Below are positions 1-8,988 of a stretch of 64,000 bases of DNA, piece by piece. The position numbers were made by a program, and so were the translations under genes. Origin of the DNA: Marinisporobacter balticus (lineage in GTDB: Bacteria > Bacillota > Clostridia > Peptostreptococcales > Thermotaleaceae); the NCBI RefSeq assembly GCF_004345705.1, contig NZ_SLWV01000001.1, positions 1-64,000 on the forward strand, in the 5' to 3' direction. The notes beneath the pieces are model-generated. The model saw nothing but the letters and a program-made list of their open reading frames with translations, was not told the origin of the DNA and made no database searches. Positions within the stretch are counted from its first letter, which is position 1, and every line of letters begins with the position of its first letter.

Positions 1-31
1 ATAATGAAAGAATTATTTCAGTAAAAGAATC

Positions 32-406
32 TTATCGAATTATATAATCTGAGAAAATTATGCTGTATTGAAGAAGGATAATTTGAGAATCTACAATGTA
101 TCTAAGCCCCATAAATCTATTGAACCAAGTATAGGCTACTTCTTCTATTACTTGTTCGAAGCCTTTTTTCTTATCCTCATAAGCATTTATTCTATCAACT
201 AAAACGACTCTATCTTCATAAGATAAATTGAAAACCCCGTCTTTTCCTTCTAATTTAAATCCACCTTGAACCTCTTGTGCTTTTAATTCATTGTATTTTC
301 CATCATAATCTATAAAAATCCCTATATACCTCGCTCTATTTTTGACCACATCTATTAAATTATCTCTTGCCCATATAGCAAAGGATTTTATTTTATTCTT
401 ATCCAT
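32..406 (-). pseudogene. pglX: BREX-1 adenine methyltransferase PglX (BrxX), N-terminal fragment
   Basis: PglX is the N6-adenine DNA methyltransferase that marks host DNA in BREX phage defence. The first ~100 residues match the conserved PglX N-terminus (IKSFAIWARDNLID near the start, then EEVAYTWFNRFMGLRYI). The ATG at 406 is chosen because GGAGGAATAGAA lies directly before it. In family members the sequence after MGLRYI continues with an EVNDYLP-like motif for another ~1000 residues. Here it switches at about position 95 to an unrelated 20-residue tail and stops at 32. All three minus frames contain stops within the next 95 bases, so a simple frameshift does not restore it inside the window. 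It lies 52 bases downstream of brxC. Insertion, deletion or inversion at the breakpoint is inferred; the rest may lie left of the window. Confidence 0.75.
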
Positions 407-457
407 TTCTATTCCTCCATCCTCAAAACCATTAGGAAAGTCATCGTCCCACAACTT

Positions 458-3400
458 TTATACTAAACTTATTATTGTATCCTTATCTAATTCTTCTCTT
501 AATCTTTTTCTTAATGCCTCTACAACTTCATCTATATCATCCTTGTTCTTTATCGTTTTTTGACCTTTAACCAACTCTCTCATGCTTAAAGTCTTCGTCT
601 TAATAACCACCTCTGGTATAGGCTCTATCTTATATGATGATGTAGTGTCTTTTATTTCTCCATTTCCTGATTTCTCTGCTACTCTATTTGCCTGTCCTAT
701 TTCCTTAAGCTTTGTTCTCTTTTGTCTTTCATCTTCTGTCACTATTTCCTTAATCCACTTTAATTTAACTTTTTCTGCAAGATCTGACATGGATGAAAGC
801 ACAGCAAAACTGCTTGCACTTTCAAGTCTATTGCAAAGATTATTAAACTCCTCTATTACCCGGCTTTCAAATTTAGCCTTAAATTCGTATCCTTCTAAAG
901 TATCAAAGACTTCTTTTCTACACATTTCTATAAAGCCCTTTATAGGAACACTTTCTTCTTCTAATAGTGACAATATCTTATCATTATATTTTTCTATCAA
1001 AAGAGGTATTGTAGGGATTTCAGAGTACGGCTTAGCCATTCTTATTATTGCTTTTATATCTTCTATAATTGCTTTTATATCATCATTTACTATATACTCT
1101 TTGTTATCCTCATAGTTATTTAACTTATCTAAAGCATTATCAAATATGATCCGTTGCTCACCTTTAGATGAGAACTCTATTCTTCCATTCTCTTTCTTAT
1201 AAAAAAATCCTTTTATATCATCAATATTGTCTGTATAATCTAAGAAATCATCTTCTAGATCATATACTTTCTTAAAGAATTCTATTGTGTCCGTAACCTC
1301 TAGTATTTCTGTAAATAACTGCTTACCATCTTTTAACGTTTTTTCTCCCGGATAAGATGTTCTCAGTGAAAAATTGACAAGCATTTCGTTAATTTTTGAA
1401 AGTTCCTTCTTGCACTGATCTTTAAATATGCTCATTATTCCATCTTCGTCTGTTGGTAATGATGAGAACCCAAATAAATCTTTATTTAAGTCTTTAACTA
1501 CATCTATATATTTTTGGCTTACCTTTTCTCTTGTCTTTAGTATGACTCTTTCAAGATAATCTCTTTTAGTTACATAATTTACGATTTCTCTATTGTTGGG
1601 ACTTAAAACTTCTCCATTTAATATGACTTTCGTCTCTTGTTTCTTAAATAGAATCACAATGACAGCCTGTATGTCTATCTCCTTCCATCCATAAGGAGCC
1701 TTACAAAACTTAGTTAATATACTCTTAACTGTTACTTGAAGATTTCTTGCTGTACTAGTTTGTATATGTGTGTTAACTTCATCTACCGCTAATCTATTTG
1801 GATCTCTATCAACTAACTGCATTTGATTTAACTTAGCATCCATTATGTCATAAAGGCCTTTTGCATTCTCTTTGAACTCTTTCACATAATTTATCTTATT
1901 ATATTTAGAATCTATTAAGGCTCTTAACCCTTCATTTATCTTATCTATTCCACCTTTTTCTTTTATATCTAAAAGATTACCATTTGCATACACCCCAGCA
2001 GTTCTTAAAGCGTCTTCTATCAAGTATTTCGCTCTCTTTGCTCTTTCTTCTCTTTCTCTACTTTTCTTTGATTTAATATCTTCTATAGAGACACTAGATT
2101 TTGAGCCACCTTTGACTCTTAGGTAAGCATCAATCTTTAATATATTTTCTATTTCGTCTAGATAGTTAACATCCTTTGAGATATTTATTATTACATTATT
2201 TTCTCTCGTAGATAATAATTTTAATTCGCTTTCGCTAGTGCCACCAACTAAATCAAAGTTTGCAGTTATGATTTTAACTCCTATTTCATTTGTTTGCGGT
2301 CCTCTTGTTCTGTCATCTACAATCTTATTAAATGTAAATGGATATTTTCTTGAATATGAGAATTTAGTATCTACATATATATCATCAAAGATGATCTCTC
2401 CAACCTTTTGAATGACCTCTCCATTATCAACTAACATGTTCTTAATCTCTTTATTTACATCCTGTTCATCATTCGTTAGGAATATATATTCATCACCATT
2501 TTTTTGAACTAATGTTTCTCTTATTAGTTTATTCAAAGACTCTTGAACCTTTTTCTTGATTTCTAATTTATCTGCATCTATCTCACTTATTAATAATGTA
2601 GATAGATTTTCTATATTAGCCTTAATTTCTTTTACATACTTAACTAAGAATAATAGTTTTAAAACCTCAACATCAAAGTCATTTAAGTTATCATTCTTTT
2701 CTGCATGCATAATAACAGATCTAATAGATGAATCTAAGAAAGTTTCTATAGTCTTATAGAAGGCTGAAAAAGGTATAAGTATATTAGTATCCTTATCCAT
2801 ATGATCTACAGCAACTTGTTGATATGCTCCAAGTAAACTTCTCTCTCCCTTAGATAAACTCTTACCAGATGCGCCATGCTCTCTAACCCCATTAAAAGCT
2901 GCTTGTAGTAAATTAAACTGATAAGGTATAAATGGATAAACCTCTGCAAATTCCTCTCCATTTTTATATAGTTTCATTTCAGCAGTATCTGATGTAAATG
3001 TTAAAAGGTTCTTAATTATAGATTCCTTGTGCTCATATAATGCTTTTAAATGGCTTGTTGCTCCATCTTTTTTTCTGAGTATACGTTTCTTAATTACCTC
3101 ATCAACATTTGCAGATGATAAAGATAATCTAGTATCAAATCTTCCTTGTATTTTTGAAAAATCCGTTCCTTTTACAACTTCAAATTCATCTAGCCCTTCT
3201 TGAGATGTTACTATAACCCAGCACTTACCACCACACTTAGTCCCTAGATCTTCTACTACTGTTTGTAAATTTAGCATAAGATCTCTGCTATCACCTATAT
3301 ACTGACCAATTTCATCAACTAAGAAGACGATATGATGATTCTTTCCTTTAGACTCACTATATTCTTTAATCTTACTAGCAAACTTATCTATACTTAACGA

Positions 3401-4105
3401 GTAATTTTCTTCGCATTTAGTGTACCAGTTTCTTGCTGCTTCCTCACTCATTTTAGTAGTCTTTGACAAGGCTTCTATAATTGAATCTTCTTCATAATAA
3501 AAATCCTCTCTTGCCTCTATCCATGCGTTACCTGATATTTGTTCAAAGACTTTTTTAAAGTCTTCATAAACACCATCCTTAACCATTTGTCTTTCTAAAT
3601 CTGCTATCCATGGCATAGAACCACAAAAGCCTTGCATCTCGTTAAATACTTTATTAAAAACATTAACGATAGCATCCTTATTAGATTTAGAATTCGAATC
3701 AGACTTTGAGTCTATGTTAAAAAGAATAACATCCGTTGATACATCTCCCGCTTGTTTCATATTGGCTAATATGAAGTTATCTAAGCCTTTATCATCAAAA
3801 TAATTTATGGCATTTTTTCCTTCAATTTCTCTATTCTCTAAAAGATAAGAAAGTATCTTTAAAAAGTGAGACTTACCACTACCAAAGAAGCCTGAAATCC
3901 AAACGCCATTTTTATCTGTATTTCCGATAATACCTGTTTTATAAGCTTCAAAACATCTATCGATATGTTTGTTTAACTCACCTGTTATAACATACTCATC
4001 TAATTCTTGTTTTATATTTTCATCATCTGCCTGTCCAACTTTTATAACCCCTTTTATATCTCTATCTATTTCCTTATGAAACATTTCTTTTAACTTAAAT
4101 TCCAT
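458..4105 (-). CDS. brxC: BREX system P-loop protein BrxC
   Basis: BrxC is the large P-loop ATPase of BREX systems, required for defence; its exact mechanical role is unsettled. At 1215 residues the length is normal for the family. A Walker A motif, GFFGSGKSH, sits at residues ~72-80, and a Walker B-like FLVDEIGQ lies near residue 260. The rest is a long, mostly helical, charged protein with no signal peptide or membrane segments, so it is cytoplasmic. It follows brxB by 20 bases and precedes pglX, the standard type 1 order brxA-brxB-brxC-pglX. The reading frame is intact, so damage in this operon appears limited to pglX as far as the window shows. Confidence 0.92.
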   Translation of the reverse strand: MEFKLKEMFHKEIDRDIKGVIKVGQADDENIKQELDEYVITGELNKHIDRCFEAYKTGIIGNTDKNGVWISGFFGSGKSHFLKILSYLLENREIEGKNAINYFDDKGLDNFILANMKQAGDVSTDVILFNIDSKSDSNSKSNKDAIVNVFNKVFNEMQGFCGSMPWIADLERQMVKDGVYEDFKKVFEQISGNAWIEAREDFYYEEDSIIEALSKTTKMSEEAARNWYTKCEENYSLSIDKFASKIKEYSESKGKNHHIVFLVDEIGQYIGDSRDLMLNLQTVVEDLGTKCGGKCWVIVTSQEGLDEFEVVKGTDFSKIQGRFDTRLSLSSANVDEVIKKRILRKKDGATSHLKALYEHKESIIKNLLTFTSDTAEMKLYKNGEEFAEVYPFIPYQFNLLQAAFNGVREHGASGKSLSKGERSLLGAYQQVAVDHMDKDTNILIPFSAFYKTIETFLDSSIRSVIMHAEKNDNLNDFDVEVLKLLFLVKYVKEIKANIENLSTLLISEIDADKLEIKKKVQESLNKLIRETLVQKNGDEYIFLTNDEQDVNKEIKNMLVDNGEVIQKVGEIIFDDIYVDTKFSYSRKYPFTFNKIVDDRTRGPQTNEIGVKIITANFDLVGGTSESELKLLSTRENNVIINISKDVNYLDEIENILKIDAYLRVKGGSKSSVSIEDIKSKKSREREERAKRAKYLIEDALRTAGVYANGNLLDIKEKGGIDKINEGLRALIDSKYNKINYVKEFKENAKGLYDIMDAKLNQMQLVDRDPNRLAVDEVNTHIQTSTARNLQVTVKSILTKFCKAPYGWKEIDIQAVIVILFKKQETKVILNGEVLSPNNREIVNYVTKRDYLERVILKTREKVSQKYIDVVKDLNKDLFGFSSLPTDEDGIMSIFKDQCKKELSKINEMLVNFSLRTSYPGEKTLKDGKQLFTEILEVTDTIEFFKKVYDLEDDFLDYTDNIDDIKGFFYKKENGRIEFSSKGEQRIIFDNALDKLNNYEDNKEYIVNDDIKAIIEDIKAIIRMAKPYSEIPTIPLLIEKYNDKILSLLEEESVPIKGFIEMCRKEVFDTLEGYEFKAKFESRVIEEFNNLCNRLESASSFAVLSSMSDLAEKVKLKWIKEIVTEDERQKRTKLKEIGQANRVAEKSGNGEIKDTTSSYKIEPIPEVVIKTKTLSMRELVKGQKTIKNKDDIDEVVEALRKRLREELDKDTIISLV

Positions 4106-4125
4106 ATAACCTTCCCCCTGCGATT

Positions 4126-4707
4126 TTAATATTTATCTACTAATGGAAATGCTCTATAATAATTATCATCTTTTAGATTGTTAAATAACATAAGCGTTCC
4201 ACCGTCATAAGTTCCCGGAAAGAACATTACTAATGGTTGTTTTTCTACTATTCTATGAAGATTATTTAAAATAGTATGTGATCTAATTATGGGCCATGCT
4301 TTTCCTACTCCAGTTAAGAATACTATGTCATTATCATCTAATCGTTCTGATATATATTGAACTACTAAGTCATTTTCTAATGTCAACCTTAATGTCTTCT
4401 TAGTTGCATTTAATACATACTCGCTACCTTTTTTTTCTTCCATTTCAAGATTTTTCTTAAGATATCCCTTTGACTCTAAAATTTCTAATATCATATCATA
4501 AAGATCAAACTCTACTATATTTAATCCATATGCACCCTTAGCCTTTTCTTTTATAAATTCAATTCTATCTCTAACTAAAAGTTCATACTCTGGATCATAA
4601 TCAAAAACATAAAATCCAATTTCATTACCTAAGCCTTTATTTTGTCTAAATGCTGGCTCAGTTATTTTCGGTAATATTTCGTCAATTCTCTGATATATAT
4701 CTTTCAT
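4126..4707 (-). CDS. brxB: BREX protein BrxB (DUF1788 family)
   Basis: BrxB is a ~190-residue protein of unknown biochemical function found in type 1 BREX operons. The 193-residue product matches the family over its length, including GKAWPIIRSHTILNNLH and a C-terminal MFFPGTYDGGTLMLF region characteristic of DUF1788. It is soluble, with no membrane segment. It starts 7 bases after brxA ends and is followed by brxC after 20 bases, so all are probably one transcript. Start ATG 4707 has a purine-rich GGAGTAGAGGAA stretch upstream. Confidence 0.9.
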   Translation of the reverse strand: MKDIYQRIDEILPKITEPAFRQNKGLGNEIGFYVFDYDPEYELLVRDRIEFIKEKAKGAYGLNIVEFDLYDMILEILESKGYLKKNLEMEEKKGSEYVLNATKKTLRLTLENDLVVQYISERLDDNDIVFLTGVGKAWPIIRSHTILNNLHRIVEKQPLVMFFPGTYDGGTLMLFNNLKDDNYYRAFPLVDKY

Positions 4708-4714
4708 ATTTCCT

Positions 4715-5311
4715 CTACTCCCTGTCTCCTAATATTGCATTTATATATATTTTATCTCCTATTTTATATAGGTACTCTTTAGCTTCACTTTCTAAGATAG
4801 GAGTCTTTATCTTTCTATCACCTTTTTGATTTTCAATAAGTCCGCACTCAAAAAGAATTCTTACATAAACCTGTTTTAATTTTTTAAATGTGTATTCTGT
4901 CCAAGAGGCTACTTTTTCACTCTGCTCTCTTTTGCTTTGGAAAAATACATTAAAATCCTTATCTCTTAAAAAGAAATCTTTTAATAAAAATTTTTCCTTA
5001 TAAACTTCATTCATGAATTCAAAAAATAATCTATCTGTTTTTATGATAGAGTATAAGACAAGGATCTTTGATGTTTCTACATTCCCTTCTACTATCTTAT
5101 CTATTATAAATTCATCTAAATTTTTAAGTCTTGTACTAATAATTGATGCAACTTCCTTCTTTCTGCTTTCACTTTCAAATTGAAAAATATTATCTTCTAT
5201 TGATTTATTTTTTATTTCATCTACTGTAAACCCTTGTTTTATAAGTATTGCAGCCTTTTTAGTTTCTTTATATAAATAGGGTCTAGATTTAATCGTAGAT
5301 TTATAGTCCAT
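4715..5311 (-). CDS. brxA: BREX protein BrxA (DUF1819 family)
   Basis: BrxA is a small DNA-binding protein of type 1 BREX; the family is DUF1819 and folds like NusB-type helical proteins. The 198-residue product is full length, beginning MDYKSTIKSRPYLYKET and including the SWTEYTFKKLKQVYVRILFE segment typical of the family. The ATG at 5311 has a clear GGAGGTG Shine-Dalgarno at 5321-5327. It is the first gene of the operon. The promoter region immediately upstream lies between inverted repeats (see 5328-5393). Confidence 0.9.
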   Translation of the reverse strand: MDYKSTIKSRPYLYKETKKAAILIKQGFTVDEIKNKSIEDNIFQFESESRKKEVASIISTRLKNLDEFIIDKIVEGNVETSKILVLYSIIKTDRLFFEFMNEVYKEKFLLKDFFLRDKDFNVFFQSKREQSEKVASWTEYTFKKLKQVYVRILFECGLIENQKGDRKIKTPILESEAKEYLYKIGDKIYINAILGDRE

Positions 5312-5327
5312 AATTCAGTGCACCTCC

Positions 5328-5393
5328 GTGGTCCAGTTTTATAATAATAATTGTAACATAACATATGATGTTTTGAATATAAAAAAGGACCAC
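5328..5393 (-). promoter_or_regulatory. BREX operon promoter flanked by 15-bp inverted repeats
   Basis: GTGGTCCAGTTTTAT at 5328-5342 and the reverse complement of GTGGTCCTTTTTTAT at 5379-5393 form an inverted repeat matching at 13 of 15 positions, with a 36-bp spacer. On the minus strand the spacer holds a plausible SigA promoter: TTCAAA (5377-5372), 16 bp, TACAAT (5355-5350), reading toward brxA. The left arm touches the brxA Shine-Dalgarno. The arrangement fits a dyad regulator site or an invertible promoter; a stem-loop with a long loop is also possible. The repeats are seen; the role is inferred. Confidence 0.5.
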
Positions 5394-6162
5394 ATAACGA
5401 TAGGTATATACACTTTTTTTCTAAACAAAACCATGAAAATCTCACATATCCATGGTTTATTTCTTGCAAATTCAAAAATATTTCCAAACCATTAATGTTA
5501 TTAAACCCAAAAGGAATTTATGTTAGTAAAATATTACTTAGATATTCCATCTGATACCGTAGGCACGAAGAATTAAATGATCAAATCCTTTAAAACTACT
5601 ATTATCATTATCAAAATTATAATTTTTGAATATGGGGGGTGTATTAATTTAGATGTCGTATTGAAATTCATCTGAAATTTTAGAGTTTCTTTCAAAATTA
5701 TGAAATATTATCGTTTTCCTACTCTACTAAGAAAATATAATTACTACAAATATCATACAACAATTCAAGCGAAAATTTTGTCAAACAATGTCAATAAATC
5801 CACTTAAGTACTTTTGCTTTTTTTAGCTTGTAAAAATATTAACGTAAGTTCCAATTTGAGATAATGCAAAATATAAAAAATATTCCCTAATAAAAAGTAC
5901 ACCTCGCAGAAAGTCAGGATTTCTCCTTGATTCATTGCGAGGTTTTAAAGTCAAGTTTCATATCACAAAACAAAGATTATTTAGGTTATGATTTTCACAA
6001 ATAAAGAAAAGTACGGAACAAGTACCGAAAAGCTATCTATTTTTGTGTTTCATACACGAACGTATTTCCAAATTTATAATTTTACTTTGCCTAAATAATG
6101 GGGTATACTATTATATATAAATACAATTTTGTAGAAAAATATCTCCTCAAAAACGAAAGAAA
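5394..6162. other. Non-coding stretch between BREX and ynbB
   Basis: About 770 bases with no supportable gene. It contains a 43-base imperfect hairpin at 5901-5943 (ACCTCGCA / TGCGAGGT outer stem, TCAGGA / TCCTTGA inner stem), followed on the minus strand by GTACTTTTTATT, so it may be a terminator or the end of a lost element. On the minus strand around 5538-5592 a short open stretch reads KGFDHLILRAYGIRWNI then stop, vaguely like the C-terminus of an ISL3-type transposase; this is too short to claim. The stretch resembles eroded DNA at the edge of an accessory island. Confidence 0.4.
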
Positions 6163-6192
6163 ACTTGCAAAACGTATTTTTGTTTTGCAAGT
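6163..6192 (-). terminator. Rho-independent terminator after ynbB
   Basis: Perfect 11-bp inverted repeat ACTTGCAAAAC / GTTTTGCAAGT with an 8-base loop. Read on the minus strand it is followed by a T-rich stretch (TTTTCTTTCGTTTTT). It sits downstream of the ynbB stop, beyond the triple repeat. Confidence 0.7.
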
Positions 6193-6193
6193 C

Positions 6194-6253
6194 CAGTTAA
6201 CAACTTTATTTGACAGTTAACAACTTTATTTAACTGTTAACGACTTTATTTGA
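6194..6253. repeat. Three tandem copies of a 20-bp repeat
   Basis: Copies at 6194-6213, 6214-6233 and 6234-6253 follow the pattern CAGTTAACAACTTTATTTGA. Copy 2 differs at one base and copy 3 at two. Each contains the palindrome GTTAAC. They begin 8 bases beyond the ynbB stop codon, in its 3' untranslated region. The copies abut without spacers. Confidence 0.9.
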
Positions 6254-6261
6254 CCATAACA

Positions 6262-7557
6262 TTATAACACTTCCAAGCACCCTTCATCCACCATTGCCTG
6301 CAAACCCTTCATAACCCCAAACTTTGCATGCTCATAAGTCAATCCACCTTGGAAATATACGATATATGGCTCTTTTATAGGGGCATCTGCACTGAGTTCA
6401 ATAGAGGAACCTTGTACAAAAGCGCCTGCTGCCATAATCACTGGACTTTCATATCCAGGCATCTCCCAAGGGAGAGGTGTAACAAAAGCATCTACTGGCG
6501 CAGCAGCTTGTATTCCTTGACAAAAGGCAATGATTGCTTCTGGAGTTCCTAGTTTTATCGATTGGATAATGTCACTTCTATTTTCATTAAATTTAGGAGA
6601 TACTTCATAGCCTAATTTTCCAAATAATTTTGCACAAAAAATGGCGCCTTTTATTGCTTCACTCACTACATGAGGTGCCATAAAAAGTCCTTGAAACATG
6701 TTTCTTGTCATGCCAAAGGTTAAACCACATTCTTTTCCGATTCCAGGAGATGTCATTCTATAGGAAATTAATTCAATAAGATCATTTCTTCCAACGATAT
6801 ATCCTCCTGTAAGCGCCAATCCGCCACCAGGATTTTTAATCAATGACCCTGCCATAATATCTACCCCTACCTCAGTAGGTTCTATGATATCTAAAAACTC
6901 TCCATAGCAGTTATCAACCATACATACCACATTTGGATTTATGTCTTTAGCTGTATCTACCACTTCTTTGATGTCGTCTATGGTCAATGATTTTCTCCAA
7001 GCATATCCTGTTGACCTTTGAATATATACCATCTTTGTTTTTTCAGAAATAGATTTCCTTAATGAATCAATGTCAACTGCTCCATTATTTAAAAAATCAA
7101 TTTGCTTGTAACTGACCCCGAACTCCATCAAAGATCCTTTTCCTTCTCCACGGATTCCGATTACTTCCTCGAGTGTGTCATAGGGTTTAGCGGTAGCTGA
7201 TATTATTTCATCTCCCGGTCTTAATATCCCTGTAAGACATAATGTCAACGCATGCGTACCGTTAACAATAGTAGGGCGTACAATGGCATCTTCTGTTTTA
7301 AAAAGATTAGCATAAACTTTTTCTATGGTCTCTCTTCCAATATCATTGTATCCATAGCCTGTATTCCAATTAAAATGAATATCACTAACCCGTTCATCTT
7401 GCATCACTTTAAGTACTTTGTATTGATTATATTCTTTGATATCATTTATTTTTTCAAATGTTTCTTGAATCTCTTTTTCTATTTCTAATGCCAAGTTCAA
7501 TATCTCACTACTTATATTCATTTGTTCCTTTAAAAATTTTTCTATATGTTTTCTCAT
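6262..7557 (-). CDS. ynbB: PLP-dependent methionine gamma-lyase-like protein (YnbB family)
   Basis: A fold-type I PLP enzyme of the cystathionine beta-lyase-like family annotated as involved in aluminium resistance or as methionine gamma-lyase-like; the true substrate is unsettled. The 431-residue length is normal. The PLP-binding lysine lies in SLIKNPGGG near residue 250, with the aspartate motif MVDNCYGEF about 20 residues earlier. ATG 7557 is preferred over the in-frame GTG 15 bases upstream because GGTGAT precedes it at good distance. In Bacillus ynbB also lies downstream of hfq and miaA, the gene neighbourhood seen here. A terminator follows at 6163. Confidence 0.88.
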   Translation of the reverse strand: MRKHIEKFLKEQMNISSEILNLALEIEKEIQETFEKINDIKEYNQYKVLKVMQDERVSDIHFNWNTGYGYNDIGRETIEKVYANLFKTEDAIVRPTIVNGTHALTLCLTGILRPGDEIISATAKPYDTLEEVIGIRGEGKGSLMEFGVSYKQIDFLNNGAVDIDSLRKSISEKTKMVYIQRSTGYAWRKSLTIDDIKEVVDTAKDINPNVVCMVDNCYGEFLDIIEPTEVGVDIMAGSLIKNPGGGLALTGGYIVGRNDLIELISYRMTSPGIGKECGLTFGMTRNMFQGLFMAPHVVSEAIKGAIFCAKLFGKLGYEVSPKFNENRSDIIQSIKLGTPEAIIAFCQGIQAAAPVDAFVTPLPWEMPGYESPVIMAAGAFVQGSSIELSADAPIKEPYIVYFQGGLTYEHAKFGVMKGLQAMVDEGCLEVL

Positions 7558-7606
7558 TTTATCACCATCCACTATTTAGTTCTTTTGTATTGTAACATAT
7601 TATTTT

Positions 7607-7789
7607 CTAACATTCAATTTCATCTATTCCTAATGGACAACTATAATCCTCATAAACTTTTTCTTTTGATTTTAGAGGTATATACGCCATTCCTCTTTCA
7701 TATCCTTCTTTTATGCCTATCCTCCGTCCAAAAGCATAGCCTATTAAAAAAATAAGTAATAGAATAATAGAAACCATTCCATATTTCAT
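7607..7789 (-). CDS. Small single-span membrane protein, unknown
   Basis: Sixty residues. One hydrophobic segment (ISIILLLIFLIGYAFG-like, residues ~6-21) is followed by the basic RRIGIKEGYERG, suggesting N-terminus-out anchoring with a short soluble tail. The C-terminal part has two cysteines (YSCPLGIDEIEC). The ribosome binding site GGAGG lies 6 bases before ATG 7789, and it starts just downstream of the UbiA-like gene, so it is probably cotranscribed with the spoVK cluster. I do not recognise the family. Confidence 0.65.
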   Translation of the reverse strand: MKYGMVSIILLLIFLIGYAFGRRIGIKEGYERGMAYIPLKSKEKVYEDYSCPLGIDEIEC

Positions 7790-7808
7790 AGCAAACCTCC
7801 AGAAGTAT

Positions 7809-8399
7809 TCATTTAATATATTTTTTTAAAAACATTTTTTTATAAAGTATTTGAACCATAAAATATGCAAAAATCACAATCATTAATTTTGGAAAGTCAA
7901 ATAACATCAGTAATATAATGATGATCAGACTTGTAATGATCATTTCTACTTTTCCAAAACGGTTGGCAAAATTTTTGTATCCATATTTTTTATCCCACTG
8001 CTGATCTACTAAATCATCTATAAATTGTATGAGCAGTATAATTAGTATAGATGTCATCACAGATTCAAAAGAAAATAAATACATATTTATCAAAAGCAGC
8101 AGTGTACTTTCTTGATATCCTCTAAGTCCTGTAGGCAACTTCATATTTAGATCATGAAACATCCCCACCATATAACAAGCACTCATCAACGTCACACAAT
8201 AGGTTACATGAAATCCTGCTCCTATCGCAAAGGCAATCATGCTATAAGGTAAGATCGCTTTTCCTAAGTTCTCTACTAAATGATGATTATATATGAAATG
8301 ACTATCTCCATCAATATAGTCATCTAGTAGCTTTATCACAAATCCTACCATAATACTTGCAAGCAGTTTTTGAATGATGCTATAATCTACGGCATACAA
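7809..8399 (-). CDS. Polytopic membrane protein, UbiA-prenyltransferase-like
   Basis: About five hydrophobic segments in 196 residues. Two aspartate-rich stretches, KLLDDYIDGD near residue 25 and QFIDDLVDQQWD near residue 125, recall the substrate/Mg-binding motifs of the UbiA prenyltransferase superfamily, but the protein is shorter than usual for UbiA (~280-300) and the DxxxD spacing is not canonical. The start is TTG at 8399, with GAGGTG upstream; it overlaps the GTPase gene by 20 bases, implying translational coupling. It lies in an apparent operon with spoVK and the GTPase. The enzymatic role is a guess. Confidence 0.6.
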   Translation of the reverse strand: MYAVDYSIIQKLLASIMVGFVIKLLDDYIDGDSHFIYNHHLVENLGKAILPYSMIAFAIGAGFHVTYCVTLMSACYMVGMFHDLNMKLPTGLRGYQESTLLLLINMYLFSFESVMTSILIILLIQFIDDLVDQQWDKKYGYKNFANRFGKVEMIITSLIIIILLMLFDFPKLMIVIFAYFMVQILYKKMFLKKYIK

Positions 8400-8988
8400 A
8401 ACTTTTCACCTCACTAAATCCGTTCTTATTTAACGCAGATATGGGAATGATGTAGTGTTCTTGAAATTCTTTTTGAAGATAAATAAGGGGCGTTTTTCTT
8501 TCAAGTAGATCTATTTTGTTTCCTAAAATAACATATCCTTCTTTAGTAAATCCATATTTTGATAATTGATAATCTACTTCTCCAAGGCTCCCAATAATAT
8601 TATCCGGATTGATCTTCGAAAGATCAATCATATGTAAAATGATGTCACTTTCCTCAATAGCCCCTAGTGTTTGTGCCATTGCTCTTCTTACTTGAACATC
8701 TTGATGTATCCCATCAATCAAACCACTGCTATCCATGATTCCTATCTCTTTTTTTCCTTTCAAAACAGGAATTTCTAATGTCATAGATTGTAAACAAGTT
8801 GTTTTATAAGGCTTATTTGAAGATAGTAGTTGTTTTGCTTCTTCTATAGATAGTTTTTTTATGTCTACATTCCTTTTATTTTGAATAAACTTAATTTCTA
8901 CATCCGTTAAGCCTATGTACTCTGCAAAATTTAGCATAAATAGTGTCTTTCCAGCATTGGGCTTTCCGATAATAAGACACTTTTTCAT
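8380..8988 (-). CDS. Small Era/TrmE-type GTPase next to spoVK
   Basis: A 202-residue single-domain P-loop GTPase. G1 is GKPNAGKT at residues ~8-15, a G3-like segment IMDSSGLIDG lies near residue 85 (the usual DxxG is replaced by DSSG), G4 is GNKIDL near residue 155 and G5 is ISALNKNG near residue 183. There is no KH or other accessory domain. Its ATG overlaps the spoVK stop by one base (TAATG), so translation is coupled. Target and process are unknown; the neighbours suggest a membrane- or spore-linked role. Confidence 0.8.
   Translation of the reverse strand: MKKCLIIGKPNAGKTLFMLNFAEYIGLTDVEIKFIQNKRNVDIKKLSIEEAKQLLSSNKPYKTTCLQSMTLEIPVLKGKKEIGIMDSSGLIDGIHQDVQVRRAMAQTLGAIEESDIILHMIDLSKINPDNIIGSLGEVDYQLSKYGFTKEGYVILGNKIDLLERKTPLIYLQKEFQEHYIIPISALNKNGFSEVKSFVCRRL

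Noticed and set aside
5239..5487. 82-codon minus-strand ORF upstream of brxA
   Set aside because: It overlaps brxA in another frame, has no ribosome site, and its sequence is not protein-like; the promoter and repeats lie inside it.
6194..6253. CRISPR array
   Set aside because: The three 20-bp units abut without spacers and no cas genes are near.
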